Shown piece after piece: positions 1 through 13,602 of a stretch of DNA of 64,000 nucleotides. The stretch is from positions 41,431 to 105,430 of the forward strand of contig NW_025813619.1 of the NCBI RefSeq assembly GCF_910589235.1. Direction: 5' to 3'. Position 1 is the first letter of the stretch, and each line of letters opens with the position of its first letter. The stretch is from Vespa crabro (lineage: Eukaryota; Arthropoda; Insecta; Hymenoptera; Vespidae). Made by a program: the position numbers and the translations under genes. Below the pieces are notes generated by a model, which was not told the DNA's origin, did no database searches, and was given only the letters and a program-made list of their open reading frames with translations.

Positions 1-303
1 ATATAAAATCATTGAAATTGAACGAGATTTCAAGTTTTCGTTTTTCGACGATACGCGTATATGAGCGAAAAATCATATATACGATATGAAAGAATGTTAA
101 AAACTTTGATTCCAATATAAATTAGATGTTTGATCTTATGAAATGCAATGTTCTGAATCGATTGGTAACATTTTTCTAACTGTGGCACAAGTATTATTAA
201 AGATTTCACGATTTTATCTTCGCATATACCGAAATTCGCGTATGTCGATTACGTTTTTCGACAATTATCATATGAAAACACGTATTTAAACATAGTAAAA
301 ACG
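1..303 (+). repeat. Partial satellite monomer at left window edge (B-type)
   Basis: This is the last 303 bp of a monomer cut by the window edge. It carries the B-type pair of changes: CATATAT instead of CGTATAT (G to A at 75) and AAATTAG instead of AAAATAG (A to T at 122). It also has a private ACACG in place of ACGCG near 280. Its B-type markers match the monomer beginning at 18,718. Confidence 0.95.
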
Positions 304-1667
304 TTATATTCTTGTTATATTCTTTATTCTGCATCGATAGAATATAGAATCATTGAAATTGAACGAGATTTCAAGTTTTCGTTTTTCGACGATACGCGTA
401 TATGAGCGAAAAATCGTATATACGATATGAAAGAATGTTAAAAACTTTGATTCCAATATAAAATAGATGTTTGATCTTATGAAATGCAATGTTCTGAATC
501 GATTGGTAACATTTTTCTAACTGTGGCACAAGTATTATTAAAGATTTCACGATTTTATCTTCGCATATACCGAAATTCGCGTATGTCGATTACGTTTTTC
601 GACAATTATCATATGAAAACGCGTATTTAAACATAGTAAAAACGTTATATTCTTGTTATATTCTTTATTCTGCATCGATAGAATATAAAATCATTGAAAT
701 TGAACGAGATTTCAAGTTTTCGTTTTTCGACGATACGCGTATATGAGCGAAAAATCATATATACGATATGAAAGAATGTTAAAAACTTTGATTCCAATAT
801 AAATTAGATGTTTGATCTTATGAAATGCAATGTTCTGAATCGATTGGTAACATTTTTCTAACTGTGGCACAAGTATTATTAAAGATTTCACGATTTTATC
901 TTCGCATATACCGAAATTAGCGTATGTCGATTACGTTTTTCGACAATTATCATATGAAAACGCGTATTTAAACATAGTAAAAACGTTATATTCTTGTTAT
1001 ATTCTTTATTCTGCATCGATAGAATATAAAATCATTGAAATTGAACGAGATTTCAAGTTTTCGTTTTTCGACGATACGCGTATATGAGCGAAAAATCGTA
1101 TATACGATATGAAAGAATGTTAAAAACTTTGATTCCAATATAAAATAGATGTTTGATCTTATGAAATGCAATGTTCTGAATCGATTGGTAACATTTTTCT
1201 AACTGTGGCACAAGTATTATTAAAGATTTCACGATTTTATCTTCGCATATACCGAAATTCGCGTATGTCGATTACGTTTTTCGACAATTATCATATGAAA
1301 ACGCGTATTTAAACATAGTAAAAACGTTATATTCTTGTTATATTCTTTATTCTGCATCGATAGAATATAAAATCATTGAAATTGAACGAGATTTCAAGTT
1401 TTCGTTTTTCGACGATACGCGTATATGAGCGAAAAATCGTATATACGATATGAAAGAATGTTAAAAACTTTGATTCCAATATAAAATAGATGTTTGATCT
1501 TATGAAATGCAATGTTCTGAATCGATTGGTAACATTTTTCTAACTGTGGCACAAGTATTATTAAAGATTTCACGATTTTATCTTCGCATATACCGAAATT
1601 CGCGTATGTCGATTACGTTTTTCGACAATTATCATATGAAAACGCGTATTTAAACATAGTAAAAACG
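304..1667 (+). repeat. Monomers 304-1667, A/B alternation at left end
   Basis: There are four monomers here. The first has TATAGAAT (A to G at 347), a change seen again only at 19,102. The second (645) is B-type, with CATATAT (757) and AAATTAG, plus a private AAATTAGCG near 919. The third and fourth are canonical. With the left partial copy this gives the order B, TAGAAT, B, which recurs at 18,718-19,740. Confidence 0.9.
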
Positions 1668-4600
1668 TTATATTCTTGTTATATTCTTTATTCTGCATCG
1701 ATAGAATATAAAATCATTGAAATTGAACGAGATTTCAAGTTTTCGTTTTTCGACGATACGCGTATATGAGCGAAAAATCGTATATACGATATGAAAGAAT
1801 GTTTAAAACTTTGATTCCAATATAAAATAGATGTTTGATCTTATGAAATGCAATGTTCTGAATCGATTGGTAACATTTTTCTAACTGTGGCACAAGTATT
1901 ATTAAAGATTTCACGATTTTATCTTCGCATATACCGAAATTCGCGTATGTCGATTACGTTTTTCGACAATTATCATATGAAAACGCTTATTTAAACATAG
2001 TAAAAACGTTATATTCTTGTTATATTCTTTATTCTGCATCGATAGAATATAAAATCATTGAAATTGAACGAGATTTCAAGTTTTGGTTTTTCGACGATAC
2101 GCGTATATGAGCGAAAAATCGTATATACGATATGAAAGAATGTTAAAAACTTTGATTCCAATATAAAATAGATGTTTGATCTTATGAAATGCAATGTTCT
2201 GAATCGATTGGTAACATTTTTCTAACTGTGGCACAAGTATTATTAAAGATTTCACGATTTTATCTTCGCATATACCGAAATTCGCGTATGTCGATTACGT
2301 TTTTCGACAATTATCATATGAAAACGCGTATTTAAACATAGTAAATACGTTATATTCTTGTTATATTCTTTATTCTGCATCGATAGAATATAAAATCATT
2401 GAAATTGAACGAGATTTCAAGTTTTCGTTTTTCGACGATACGCGTATATGAGCGAAAAATCATATATACGATATGAAAGAATGTTAAAAACTTTGATTCC
2501 AATATAAATTAGATGTTTGATCTTATGAAATGCAATGTTCTGAATCGATTGGTAACATTTTTCTAACTGTGGCACAAGTATTATTAAAGATTTCACGATT
2601 TTATCTTCGCATATACCGAAATTCGCGTATGTCGATTACGTTTTTCGACAATTATCATATGAAAACGCGTATTTAAACATAGTAAAAACGTTATATTCTT
2701 GTTATATTCTTTATTCTGCATCGATAGAATATAAAATCATTGAAATTGAACGAGATTTCAAGTTTTCGTTTTTCGACGATACGCGTATATGAGCGAAAAA
2801 TCGTATATACGATATGAAAGAATGTTAAAAACTTTGATTCCAATATAAAATAGATGTTTGATCTTATGAAATGCAATGTTCTGAATCGATTGGTAACATT
2901 TTTCTAACTGTGGCACAAGTATTATTAAAGATTTCACGATTTTATCTTCGCATATACCGAAATTCGCGTATGTCGATTACGTTTTTCGACAATTATCATA
3001 TGAAAACGCGTATTTAAACATAGTAAATACGTTATATTCTTGTTATATTCTTTATTCTGCATCGATAGAATATAAAATCATTGAAATTGAACGAGTATTC
3101 AAGTTTTCGTTTTTCGACGATACGCGTATATGAGCGAAAAATCATATATACGATATGAAAGAATGTTAAAAACTTTGATTCCAATATAAAATAGATGTTT
3201 GATCTTATGAAATGCCATGTTCTGAATCGATTGGTAACATTTTTCTAACTGTGGCACAAGTATTATTAAAGATTTCACGATTTTATCTTCGCATATACCG
3301 AAATTCGCGTATGTCGATTACGTTTTTCGACAATTATCATATGAAAACGCGTATTTAAACATAGTAAAAACGTTATATTCTTGTTATATTCTTTATTCTG
3401 CATCGATAGAATATAAAATCATTGAAATTGAACGAGATTTCAAGTTTTCGTTTTGCGACGATACGCGTATATGAGCGAAAAATCGTATATACGATATGAA
3501 AGAATGTTAAAAACTTTGATTCCAATATAAAATAGATGTTTGATCTTATGAAATGCAATGTTCTGAATCGATTGGTAACATTTTTCTAACTGTGGCACAA
3601 GTATTATTAAAGATTTCACGATTTTATCTTCGCATATACCGAAATTCGCGTATGTCGATTACGTTTTTCGACAATTATCATATGAAAACGCGTATTTAAA
3701 CATAGTAAAAACGTTATATTCTTGTTATATTCTTTATTCTGCATCGATAGAATATAAAATCATTGAAATTGAACGAGATTTCAAGTTTTCGTTTTTCGAC
3801 GATACGCGTATATGAGCGAAAAATCGTATATACGATATGAAAGAATGTTTAAAACTTTGATTCCAATATAAAATAGATGTTTGATCTTATGAAATGCAAT
3901 GTTCTGAATCGATTGGTAACATTTTTCTAACTGTGGCACAAGTATTATTAAAGATTTCACGATTTTATCTTCGCATATACCGAAATTCGCGTATGTCGAT
4001 TACGTTTTTCGACAATTATCATATGAAAACGCGTATTTAATCATAGTAAAAACGTTATGTTCTTGTTATATTCTTTATTCTGCATCGATAGAATATAAAA
4101 TCATTGAAATTGAACGAGATTTCAAGTTTTGGTTTTTCGACGATACGCGTATATGAGCGAAAAATCGTATATACGATATGAAAGAATGTTAAAAACTTTG
4201 ATTCCAATATAAAATAGATGTTTGATCTTATGAAATGCAATGTTCTGAATCGATTGGTAACATTTTTCTAACTGTGGCACAAGTATTATTAAAGATTTCA
4301 CGATTTTATCTTCGCATATACCGAAATTCGCGTATGTCGATTACGTTTTTCGACAATTATCATATGAAAACGCGTATTTAAACATAGTAAATACGTTATA
4401 TTCTTGTTATATTCTTTATTCTGCATCGATAGAATATAAAATCATTGAAATTGAACGAGATTTCAAGTTTTCGTTTTTCGACGATACGCGTATATGAGCG
4501 AAAAATCATATATACGATATGAAAGAATGTTAAAAACTTTGATTCCAATATAAATTAGATGTTTGATCTTATGAAATGCAATGTTCTGAATCGATTGGTA

Positions 4601-6100
4601 ACATTTTTCTAACTGTGGCACAAGTATTATTAAAGATTTCACGATTTTATCTTCGCATATACCGAAATTCGCGTATGTCGATTACGTTTTTCGACAATTA
4701 TCATATGAAAACGCGTATTTAAACATAGTAAAAACGTTATATTCTTGTTATATTCTTTATTCTGCATCGATAGAATATAAAATCATTGAAATTGAACGAG
4801 ATTTCAAGTTTTCGTTTTTCGACGATACGCGTATATGAGCGAAAAATCGTATATACGATATGAAAGAATGTTAAAAACTTTGATTCCAATATAAAATAGA
4901 TGTTTGATCTTATGAAATGCAATGTTCTGAATCGATTGGTAACATTTTTCTAACTGTGGCACAAGTATTATTAAAGATTTCACGATTTTATCTTCGCATA
5001 TACCGAAATTCGCGTATGTCGATTACGTTTTTCGACAATTATCATATGAAAACGCGTATTTAAACATAGTAAAAACGTTATATTCTTGTTATATTCTTTA
5101 TTCTGCATCGATAGAATATAAAATCATTGAAATTGAACGAGATTTCAAGTTTTCGTTTTTCGACGATACGCGTATATGAGCGAAAAATCGTATATACGAT
5201 ATGAAAGAATGTTAAAAACTTTGATTCCAATATAAAATAGATGTTTGATCTTATGAAATGCAATGTTCTGAATCGATTGGTAACATTTTTCTAACTGTGG
5301 CACAAGTATTATTAAAGATTTCACGATTTTATCTTCGCATATACCGAAATTCGCGTATGTCGATTACGTTTTTCGACAATTATCATATGAAAACGCGTAT
5401 TTAAACATAGTAAAAACGTTATATTCTTGTTATATTCTTTATTCTGCATCGATAGAATATAAAATCATTGAAATTGAACGAGATTTCAAGTTTTCGTTTT
5501 GCGACGATACGCGTATATGAGCGAAAAATCGTATATACGATATGAAAGAATGTTAAAAACTTTGATTCCAATATAAAATAGATGTTTGATCTTATGAAAT
5601 GCAATGTTCTGAATCGATTGGTAACATTTCTCTAACTGTGGCACAAGTATTATTAAAGATTTCACGATTTTATCTTCGCATATACCGAAATTCGCGTATG
5701 TCGATTACGTTTTTCGACAATTATCATATGAAAACGCGTATTTAAACATAGTAAAAACGTTATATTCTTGTTATATTCTTTATTCTGCATCGATAGAATA
5801 TAAAATCATTGAAATTGAACGAGATTTCAAGTTTTCGTTTTTCGACGATACGCGTATATGAGCGAAAAATCGTATATACGATATGAAAGAATGTTTAAAA
5901 CTTTGATTCCAATATAAAATAGATGTTTGATCTTATGAAATGCAATGTTCTGAATCGATTGGTAACATTTTTCTAACTGTGGCACAAGTATTATTAAAGA
6001 TTTCACGATTTTATCTTCGCATATACCGAAATTCGCGTATGTCGATTACGTTTTTCGACAATTATCATATGAAAACGCGTATTTAATCATAGTAAAAACG
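1668..6100 (+). repeat. 6-monomer higher-order repeat block (period 2,046 bp)
   Basis: Variant markers recur exactly 2,046 bp (6 x 341) apart. TGTTTAAAAC is at 1804, 3850 and 5896. TTTTGGTTTT is at 2085 and 4131. GTAAATACG is at 2346 and 4392. CATATAT is at 2462 and 4508. AAATTAG is at 2509 and 4555. TTTTGCGACG is at 3455 and 5501. TTAATCATAG is at 4041 and 6087, with TTATGTTC following in each. The best units are 1668-3713, 3714-5759 and a partial third from 5760. Homologous positions in successive units also differ: for example, the fifth monomer of the first unit has GAGTATTC, absent from the second. The HOR is therefore real but mosaic. Confidence 0.9.
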
Positions 6101-9100
6101 TTATGTTCTTGTTATATTCTTTATTCTGCATCGATAGAATATAAAATCATTGAAATTGAACGAGATTTCAAGTTTTCGTTTTTCGACGATACGCGTATAT
6201 GAGCGAAAAATCGTATATACGATATGAAAGAATGTTAAAAACTTTGATTCGAATATAAAATAGATGTTTGATCTTATGAAATGCAATGTTCTGAATCGAT
6301 TGGTAACATTTTTCTAACTGTGGCACAAGTATTATTAAAGATTTCACGATTTTATCTTCGCATATACCGAAATTCGCGTATGTCGATTACGTTTTTCGAC
6401 AATTATCATATGAAAACGCGTATTTAATCATAGTAAAAACGTTATATTCTTGTTATATTCTTTATTCTGCATCGATAGAATATAAAATCATTGAAATTGA
6501 ACGAGATTTCAAGTTTTCGTTTTTCGACGATACGCGTATATGAGCGAAAAATCGTATATACGATATGAAAGAATGTTAAAAACTTTGATTCCAATATAAA
6601 ATAGATGTTTGATCTTATGAAATGCAATGTTCTGAATCGATTGGTAACATTTTTCTAACTGTGGCACAAGTATTATTAAAGATTTCACGATTTTATCTTC
6701 GCATTTACCGAAATTCGCGTATGTCGATTACGTTTTTCGACAATTATCATATGAAAACGCGTATTTAAACATAGTAAAAACGTTATATTCTTGTTATATT
6801 CTTTATTCTGCATCGATAGAATATAAAATCATTGAAATTGAACGAGATTTCAAGTTTTCGTTTTTCGACGATACGCGTATATGAGCGAAAAATCGTATAT
6901 ACGATATGAAAGAATGTTAAAAACTTTGATTCCAATATAAAATAGATGTTTGATCTTATGAAATGCAATGTTCTGAATCGATTGGTAACATTTTTCTAAC
7001 TGTGGCACAAGTATTATTAAAGATTTCACGATTTTATCTTCGCATATACCGAAATTCGCGTATGTCGATTACGTTTTTCGACAATTATCATATGAAAACG
7101 CGTATTTAAACATAGTAAAAACGTTATATTCTTGTTATATTCTTTATTCTGCATCGATAGAATATAAAATCATTGAAATTGAACGAGATTTCAAGTTTTC
7201 GTTTTTCGACGATACGCGTATATGAGCGAAAAATCGTATATACGATATGAAAGAATGTTAAAAACTTTGATTCCAATATAAAATAGATGTTTGATCTTAT
7301 GAAATGCAATGTTCTGAATCGATTGGTAACATTTTTCTAACTGTGGCACAAGTATTATTAAAGATTTCACGATTTTATCTTCGCATATACCGAAATTCGC
7401 GTATGTCGATTACGTTTTTCGACAATTATCATATGAAAACGCGTATTTAAACATAGTAAAAACGTTATATTCTTGTTATATTCTTTATTCTGCATCGATA
7501 GAATATAAAATCAATGAAATTGAACGAGATTTCAAGTTTTCGTTTTTCGACGATACGCGTATATGAGCGAAAAATCGTATATACGATATGAAAGAATGTT
7601 AAAAACTTTGATTCCAATATAAAATAGATGTTTGATCTTATGAAATGCAATGTTCTGAATCGATTGGTAACATTTTTCTAACTGTGGCACAAGTATTATT
7701 AAAGATTTCACGATTTTATCTTCGCATATACCGAAATTCGCGTATGTCGATTACGTTTTTCGACAATTATCATATGAAAACGCGTATTTAAACATAGTAA
7801 ATACGTTATATTCTTGTTATATTCTTTATTCTGCATCGATAGAATATAAAATCATTGAAATTGAACGAGTATTCAAGTTTTCGTTTTTCGACGATACGCG
7901 TATATGAGCGAAAAATCATATATACGATATGAAAGAATGTTAAAAACTTTGATTCCAATATAAAATAGATGTTTGATCTTATGAAATGCAATGTTCTGAA
8001 TCGATTGGTAACATTTTTCTAACTGTGGCACAAGTATTATTAAAGATTTCACGATTTTATCTTCGCATATACCGAAATTCGCGTATGTCGATTACGTTTT
8101 TCGACAATTATCATATGAAAACGCGTATTTAAACATAGTAAAAACGTTATATTCTTGTTATATTCTTTATTCTGCATCGATAGAATATAAAATCATTGAA
8201 ATTGAACGAGATTTCAAGTTTTCGTTTTTCGACGATACGCGTATATGAGCGAAAAATCGTATATACGATATGAAAGAATGTTAAAAACTTTGATTCCAAT
8301 ATAAAATAGATGTTTGATCTTATGAAATGCAATGTTCTGAATCGATTGGTAACATTTTTCTAACTGTGGCACAAGTATTATTAAAGATTGCACGATTTTA
8401 TCTTCGCATATACCGAAATTCGCGTATGTCGATTACGTTTTTCGACAATTATCATATGAAAACGCGTATTTAAACATAGTAAAAACGTTATATTCTTGTT
8501 ATATTCTTTATTCTGCATCGATAGAATACAAAATCATTGAAATTGAACGAGATTTCAAGTTTTCGTTTTTCGACGATACGCGTATATGAGCGAAAAATCG
8601 TATATACGATATGAAAGAATGTTAAAAACTTTGATTCCAATATAAAATAGATGTTTGATCTTATGAAATGCAATGTTCTGAATCGATTGGTAACATTTTT
8701 CTAACTGTGGCACAAGTATTATTAAAGATTTCACGATTTTATCTTCGCATATACCGAAATTCGCGTATGTCGATTAAGTTTTTCGACAATTATCATATGA
8801 AAACGCGTATTTAAACATAGTAAAAACGTTATATTCTTGTTATATTCTTTATTCTGCATCGATAGAATATAAAATCATTGAAATTGAACGAGATTTCAAG
8901 TTTTCGTTTTTCGACGATACGCGTATATGAGCGAAAAATCGTATATACGATATGAAAGAATGTTAAAAACTTTGATTCCAATATAAAATAGATGTTTGAT
9001 CTTATGAAATGCAATGTTCTGAATCGATTGGTAACATTTTTCTAACTGTGGCACAAGTATTATTAAAGATTTCACGATTTTATCTTCGCATATACCGAGA

Positions 9101-11215
9101 TTCGCGTATGTCGATTACGTTTTTCGACAATTATCATATGAAAACGCGTATTTAAACATAGTAAAAACGTTATATTCTTGTTATATTCTTTATTCTGCAT
9201 CGATAGAATATAAAATCATTGAAATTGAACGAGATTTCAAGTTTTCGTTTTTCGACGATACGCGTATATGAGCGAAAAATCGTATATACGATATGAAAGA
9301 ATGTTAAAAACTTTGATTCCAATATAAAATAGATGTTTGATCTTATGAAATGCAATGTTCTGAATCGATTGGTTACATTTTTCTAACTGTGGCACAAGTA
9401 TTATTAAAGATTTCACGATTTTATCTTCGCATATACCGAAATTCGCGTATGTCGATTACGTTTTTCGACAATTATCATATGAAAACGCGTATTTAAACAT
9501 AGTAAAAACGTTATATTCTTGTTATATTCTTTATTCTGCATCGATAGAATATAAAATCATTGAAATTGAACGAGATTTCAAGTTTTCGTTTTTCGACGAT
9601 ACGCGTATATGAGCGAAAACTCGTATATACGATATGAAAGAATGTTAAAAACTTTGATTCCAATATAAAATAGATGTTTGATCTTATGAAATGCAATGTT
9701 CTGAATCGATTGGTAGCATTTTTCTAACTGTGGCACAAGTATTATTAAAGATTTCACGATTTTATCTTCGCATATACCGAAATTCGCGTATGTCGATTAC
9801 GTTTCTCGACAATTATCATATGAAAACGCGTATTTAAACATAGTAAAAACGTTATATTCTTGTTATATTCATTATTCTGCATCGATAGAATATAAAATCA
9901 TTGAAATTGAACGAGATTTCAAGTTTTCGTTTTTCGACGATACGCGTATATGAGCGAAAAATCGTATACACGATATGAAAGAATGTTAAAAACTTTGATT
10001 CCAATATAAAATAGATGTTTGATCTTATGAAATGCAATGTTCTGAATCGATTGGTAACATTTTTCTAACTGTGGCACAAGTATTATTAAAGATTTCACGA
10101 TTTTATCTTCGCATATACCGAAATTCGCGTATGTCGATTACGTTCTTCGACAATTATCATATGAAAACGCGTATTTAAACATAGTAAAAACGTTATATTC
10201 TTGTTATATTCTTTATTCTGCATCGATAGAATATAAAATCATTGAATTTGAACGAGATTTCAAGTTTTCGTTTTTCGACGATACGCGTATATGAGCGAAA
10301 AATCGTATATACGATATGAAAGAATGTTAAAAACTTTGATTCCAATATAAAATAGATGTTTGATCTTATGAAATGCAATGTTCTGAATCGATTGGTAACA
10401 TTTTTCTAACTGTGGCACAAGTATTATTAAAGATTTCACGATTTTATCTTCGCATATACCGAAATTCGCGTATGTCGATTAAGTTTTTCGACAATTATCA
10501 TATGAAAACGCGTATTTAAACATAGTAAAAACGTTATATTCTTGTTATATTCTTTATTCTGCATCGATAGAATATAAAATCATTGAAATTGAACGAGATT
10601 TCAAGTTTTCGTTTTTCGACGATACGCGTATATGAGCGAAAAATCGTATATACGATATGAAAGAATGTTAAAAACTTTGATTCCAATATAAAATAGATGT
10701 TTGATCTTATGAAATGCAATGTTCTGAATCGATTGGTAACATTTTGCTAACTGTGGCACAAGTATTATTAAAGATTTCACGATTTTATCTTCGCATATAC
10801 CGAAATTCGCGTATGTCGATTACGTTTTTCGACAATTATCATATGAAAACGCGTATTTAAACATAGTAAATACGTTATATTCTTGTTATATTCTTTATTC
10901 TGCATCGATAGAATATAAAATCATTGAAATTGAACGAGATTTCAAGTTTTCGTTTTTCGACGATACGCGTATATGAGCGAAAAATCATGTATACGATATG
11001 AAAGAATGTTAAAAACTTTGATTCCAATATAAATTAGATGTTTGATCTTATGAAATGCAATGTTCTGAATCGATTGGTAACATTTTTCTAACTGTGGCAC
11101 AAGTATTATTAAAGATTTCACGATTTTATCTTCGCATATACCGAAATTCGCGTATGTCGATTACGTTTTTCGACAATTATCATATGAAAACGCGTATTTA
11201 AACATAGTAAAAACG
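6101..11215 (+). repeat. Mixed monomers with no clear higher-order period
   Basis: There are fifteen monomers with mostly private single changes, such as GATTCGAAT near 6,250, GCATTTACC near 6,705, AATCAATG near 7,513, ATACAAAAT near 8,529 and several in 9,511-10,192. The pair GTAAATACG (7802) then GAGTATTC (7870) with CATATAT (7918) copies the set at 3028, 3096 and 3144, an offset of 4,774 bp (14 monomers). ATTAAGTTT recurs once at five monomers' distance (8777 and 10,482). The monomer at 10,875 is B-like, with an extra A to G giving CATGTATACG. Confidence 0.85.
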
Positions 11216-13602
11216 TTATATTCTTGTTATATTCTTTATTCTGCATCGATAGAATATAAAATCATTGAAATTGAACGAGATTTCAAGTTTTCGTTTTTCG
11301 ACGATACGCGTATATGAGCGAAAAATCGTATATACGATATGAAAGAATGTTAAAAACTTTGATTCCAATATAAAATAGATGTTTGATCTTATGAAATGCA
11401 ATGTTCTGAATCGATTGGTAACATTTTTCTAACTGTGGCACAAGTATTATTAAAGATTTCACGATTTTATCTTCGCATATACCGAAATTCGCGTATGTCG
11501 ATTACGTTTTTCGACAATTATCATATGAAAACGCGTAGTTAAACATAGTAAAAACGTTATATTCTTGTTATATTCTTTATTCTGCATCGATAGAATATAA
11601 AATCATTGAAATTGAACGAGATTTCATGTTTTCGTTTTTCGACGATACGCGTATATGAGCGAAATATCGTATATACGATATGAAAGAATGTTAAAAACTT
11701 TGATTCCAATATAAAATAGATGTTTGATCTTATGAAATGCAATGTTCTGAATCGATTGGTAACATTTTTCTAACTGTGGCACAAGTATTATTAAAGATTT
11801 CACGATTTTATCTTCGCATATACCGAAATTCGCGTATGTCGATTACGTTTTTCGACTATTATCATATGAAAACGCGTATTTAAACATAGTAAAAACGTTA
11901 TATTCTTGTTATATTCTTTATTCTGCATCGATAGAATATAAAATCATTGAAATTGAACGAGATTTCAAGTTTTCGTTTTTCGACGATACGCGTATATGAG
12001 CGAAAAATCGTATATACGATATGAAAGAATGTTAAAAACTTTGATTCCAATATAAAATAGATGTTTGATCTTATGAAATGCAATGTTCTGAATCGATTGG
12101 TAACATTTTTCTAACTGTGGCACAAGTATTATTAAAGATTTCACGATTTTATCTTCGCATATACCGAAATTCGCGTATGTCGATTACGTTTTTCGACAAT
12201 TATCATATGAAAACGCGTATTTAAACATAGTAAAAACGTTATATTCTTGTTATATTCTTTATTCTGCATCGATAGAATATAAAATCATTGAAATTGAACG
12301 AGATTTCAAGTTTTCGTTTTTCGACGATACGCGTATATGAGCGAAAAATCGTATATACGATATGAAAGAATGTTAAAAACTTTGATTCCAATATAAAATA
12401 GATGTTTGATCTTATGAAATGCAATGTTCTGAATCGATTGGTAACATTTTTCTAACTGTGGCACAAGTATTATTAAAGATTTCACGATTTTATCTTCGCA
12501 TATACCGAAATTCGCGTATGTCGATTACGTTTTTCGACAATTATCATATGAAAACGCGTATTTAAACATAGTAAAAACGTTATATTCTTGTTATATTCTT
12601 TATTCTGCATCGATAGAATATAAAATCATTGAAATTGAACGAGATTTCAAGTTTTCGTTTTTCGACGATACGCGAATATGAGCGAAAAATCGTATATACG
12701 ATATGAAAGAATGTTAAAAACTTTGATTCCAATATAAAATAGATGTTTGATCTTATGAAATGCAATGTTCTGAATCGATTGGTAACATTTTTCTAACTGT
12801 GGCACAAGTATTATTAAAGATTACACGATTTTATCTTCGCATATACCGAAATTCGCGTATGTCGATTACGTTTTTCGACAATTATCATATGAAAACGCGT
12901 ATTTAAACATAGTAAAAACGTTATATTCTTGTTATATTCTTTATTCTGCATCGATAGAATATAAAATCATTGAAATTGAACGAGATTTCAAGTTTTCGTT
13001 TTTCGACGATACGCGTATATGAGCGAAAAATCGTATATACGATATGAAAGAATGTTAAAAACTTTGATTCCAATATAAAATAGATGTTTGATCTTATGAA
13101 ATGCAATGTTCTGAATCGATTGGTAACATTTTTCTAACTGTGGCACAAGTATTATTAAAGATTTCACGATTTTATCTACGCATATACCGAAATTCGCGTA
13201 TGTCGATTACGTTTTTCGACAATTATCATATGAAAACGCGTATTTAAACATAGTAAAAACGTTATATTCTTGTTATATTCTTTATTCTGCATCGATAGAA
13301 TATAAAATCATTGAAATTGAACGAGATTTCAAGTTTTCGTTTTTCGACGATACGCGTATATGAGCGAAAAATCGTATATACGATATGAAAGAATGTTAAA
13401 AACTTTGATTCCAATATAAAATAGATGTTTGATCTTATGAAATGCAATGTTCTGAATCGATTGGTAACATTTTTCTAACTGTGGCACAAGTATTCTTAAA
13501 GATTTCACGATTTTATCTTCGCATATACCGAAATTCGCGTATGTCGACTACGTTTTTCGACAATTATCATATGAAAACGCGTATTTAAACATAGTAAAAA
13601 CG
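11216..13602 (+). repeat. 7-monomer higher-order repeat, copy 1 (2,387 bp)
   Basis: Seven monomers carry an ordered set of rare changes: CGTAGTTAAAC (11,538), TTCATGTTTTC (11,627), AGATTACACG (12,823) and ATCTACGCAT (13,178). Each reappears exactly 2,387 bp (7 x 341) downstream. Private changes not shared with the next copy include GAAATATCG near 11,665, CGACTATTATC near 11,860 and GTCGACTACG near 13,550, so the copies have diverged since duplication. Confidence 0.9.

Noticed and set aside
304..489. A 61-codon minus-strand open frame recurring in most monomers
   Set aside because: It repeats only because the satellite repeats. 341 is not divisible by 3, so frames do not continue between units. 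Many copies (for example those starting at 645, 1668, 2350 and 3714) have it interrupted by the common AAATTAG or TGTTTAAAAC variants. Substitutions inside it are often amino-acid changing, and the composition is that of AT-rich non-coding DNA. A ratio of silent to replacement changes near neutral over all copies would confirm this.
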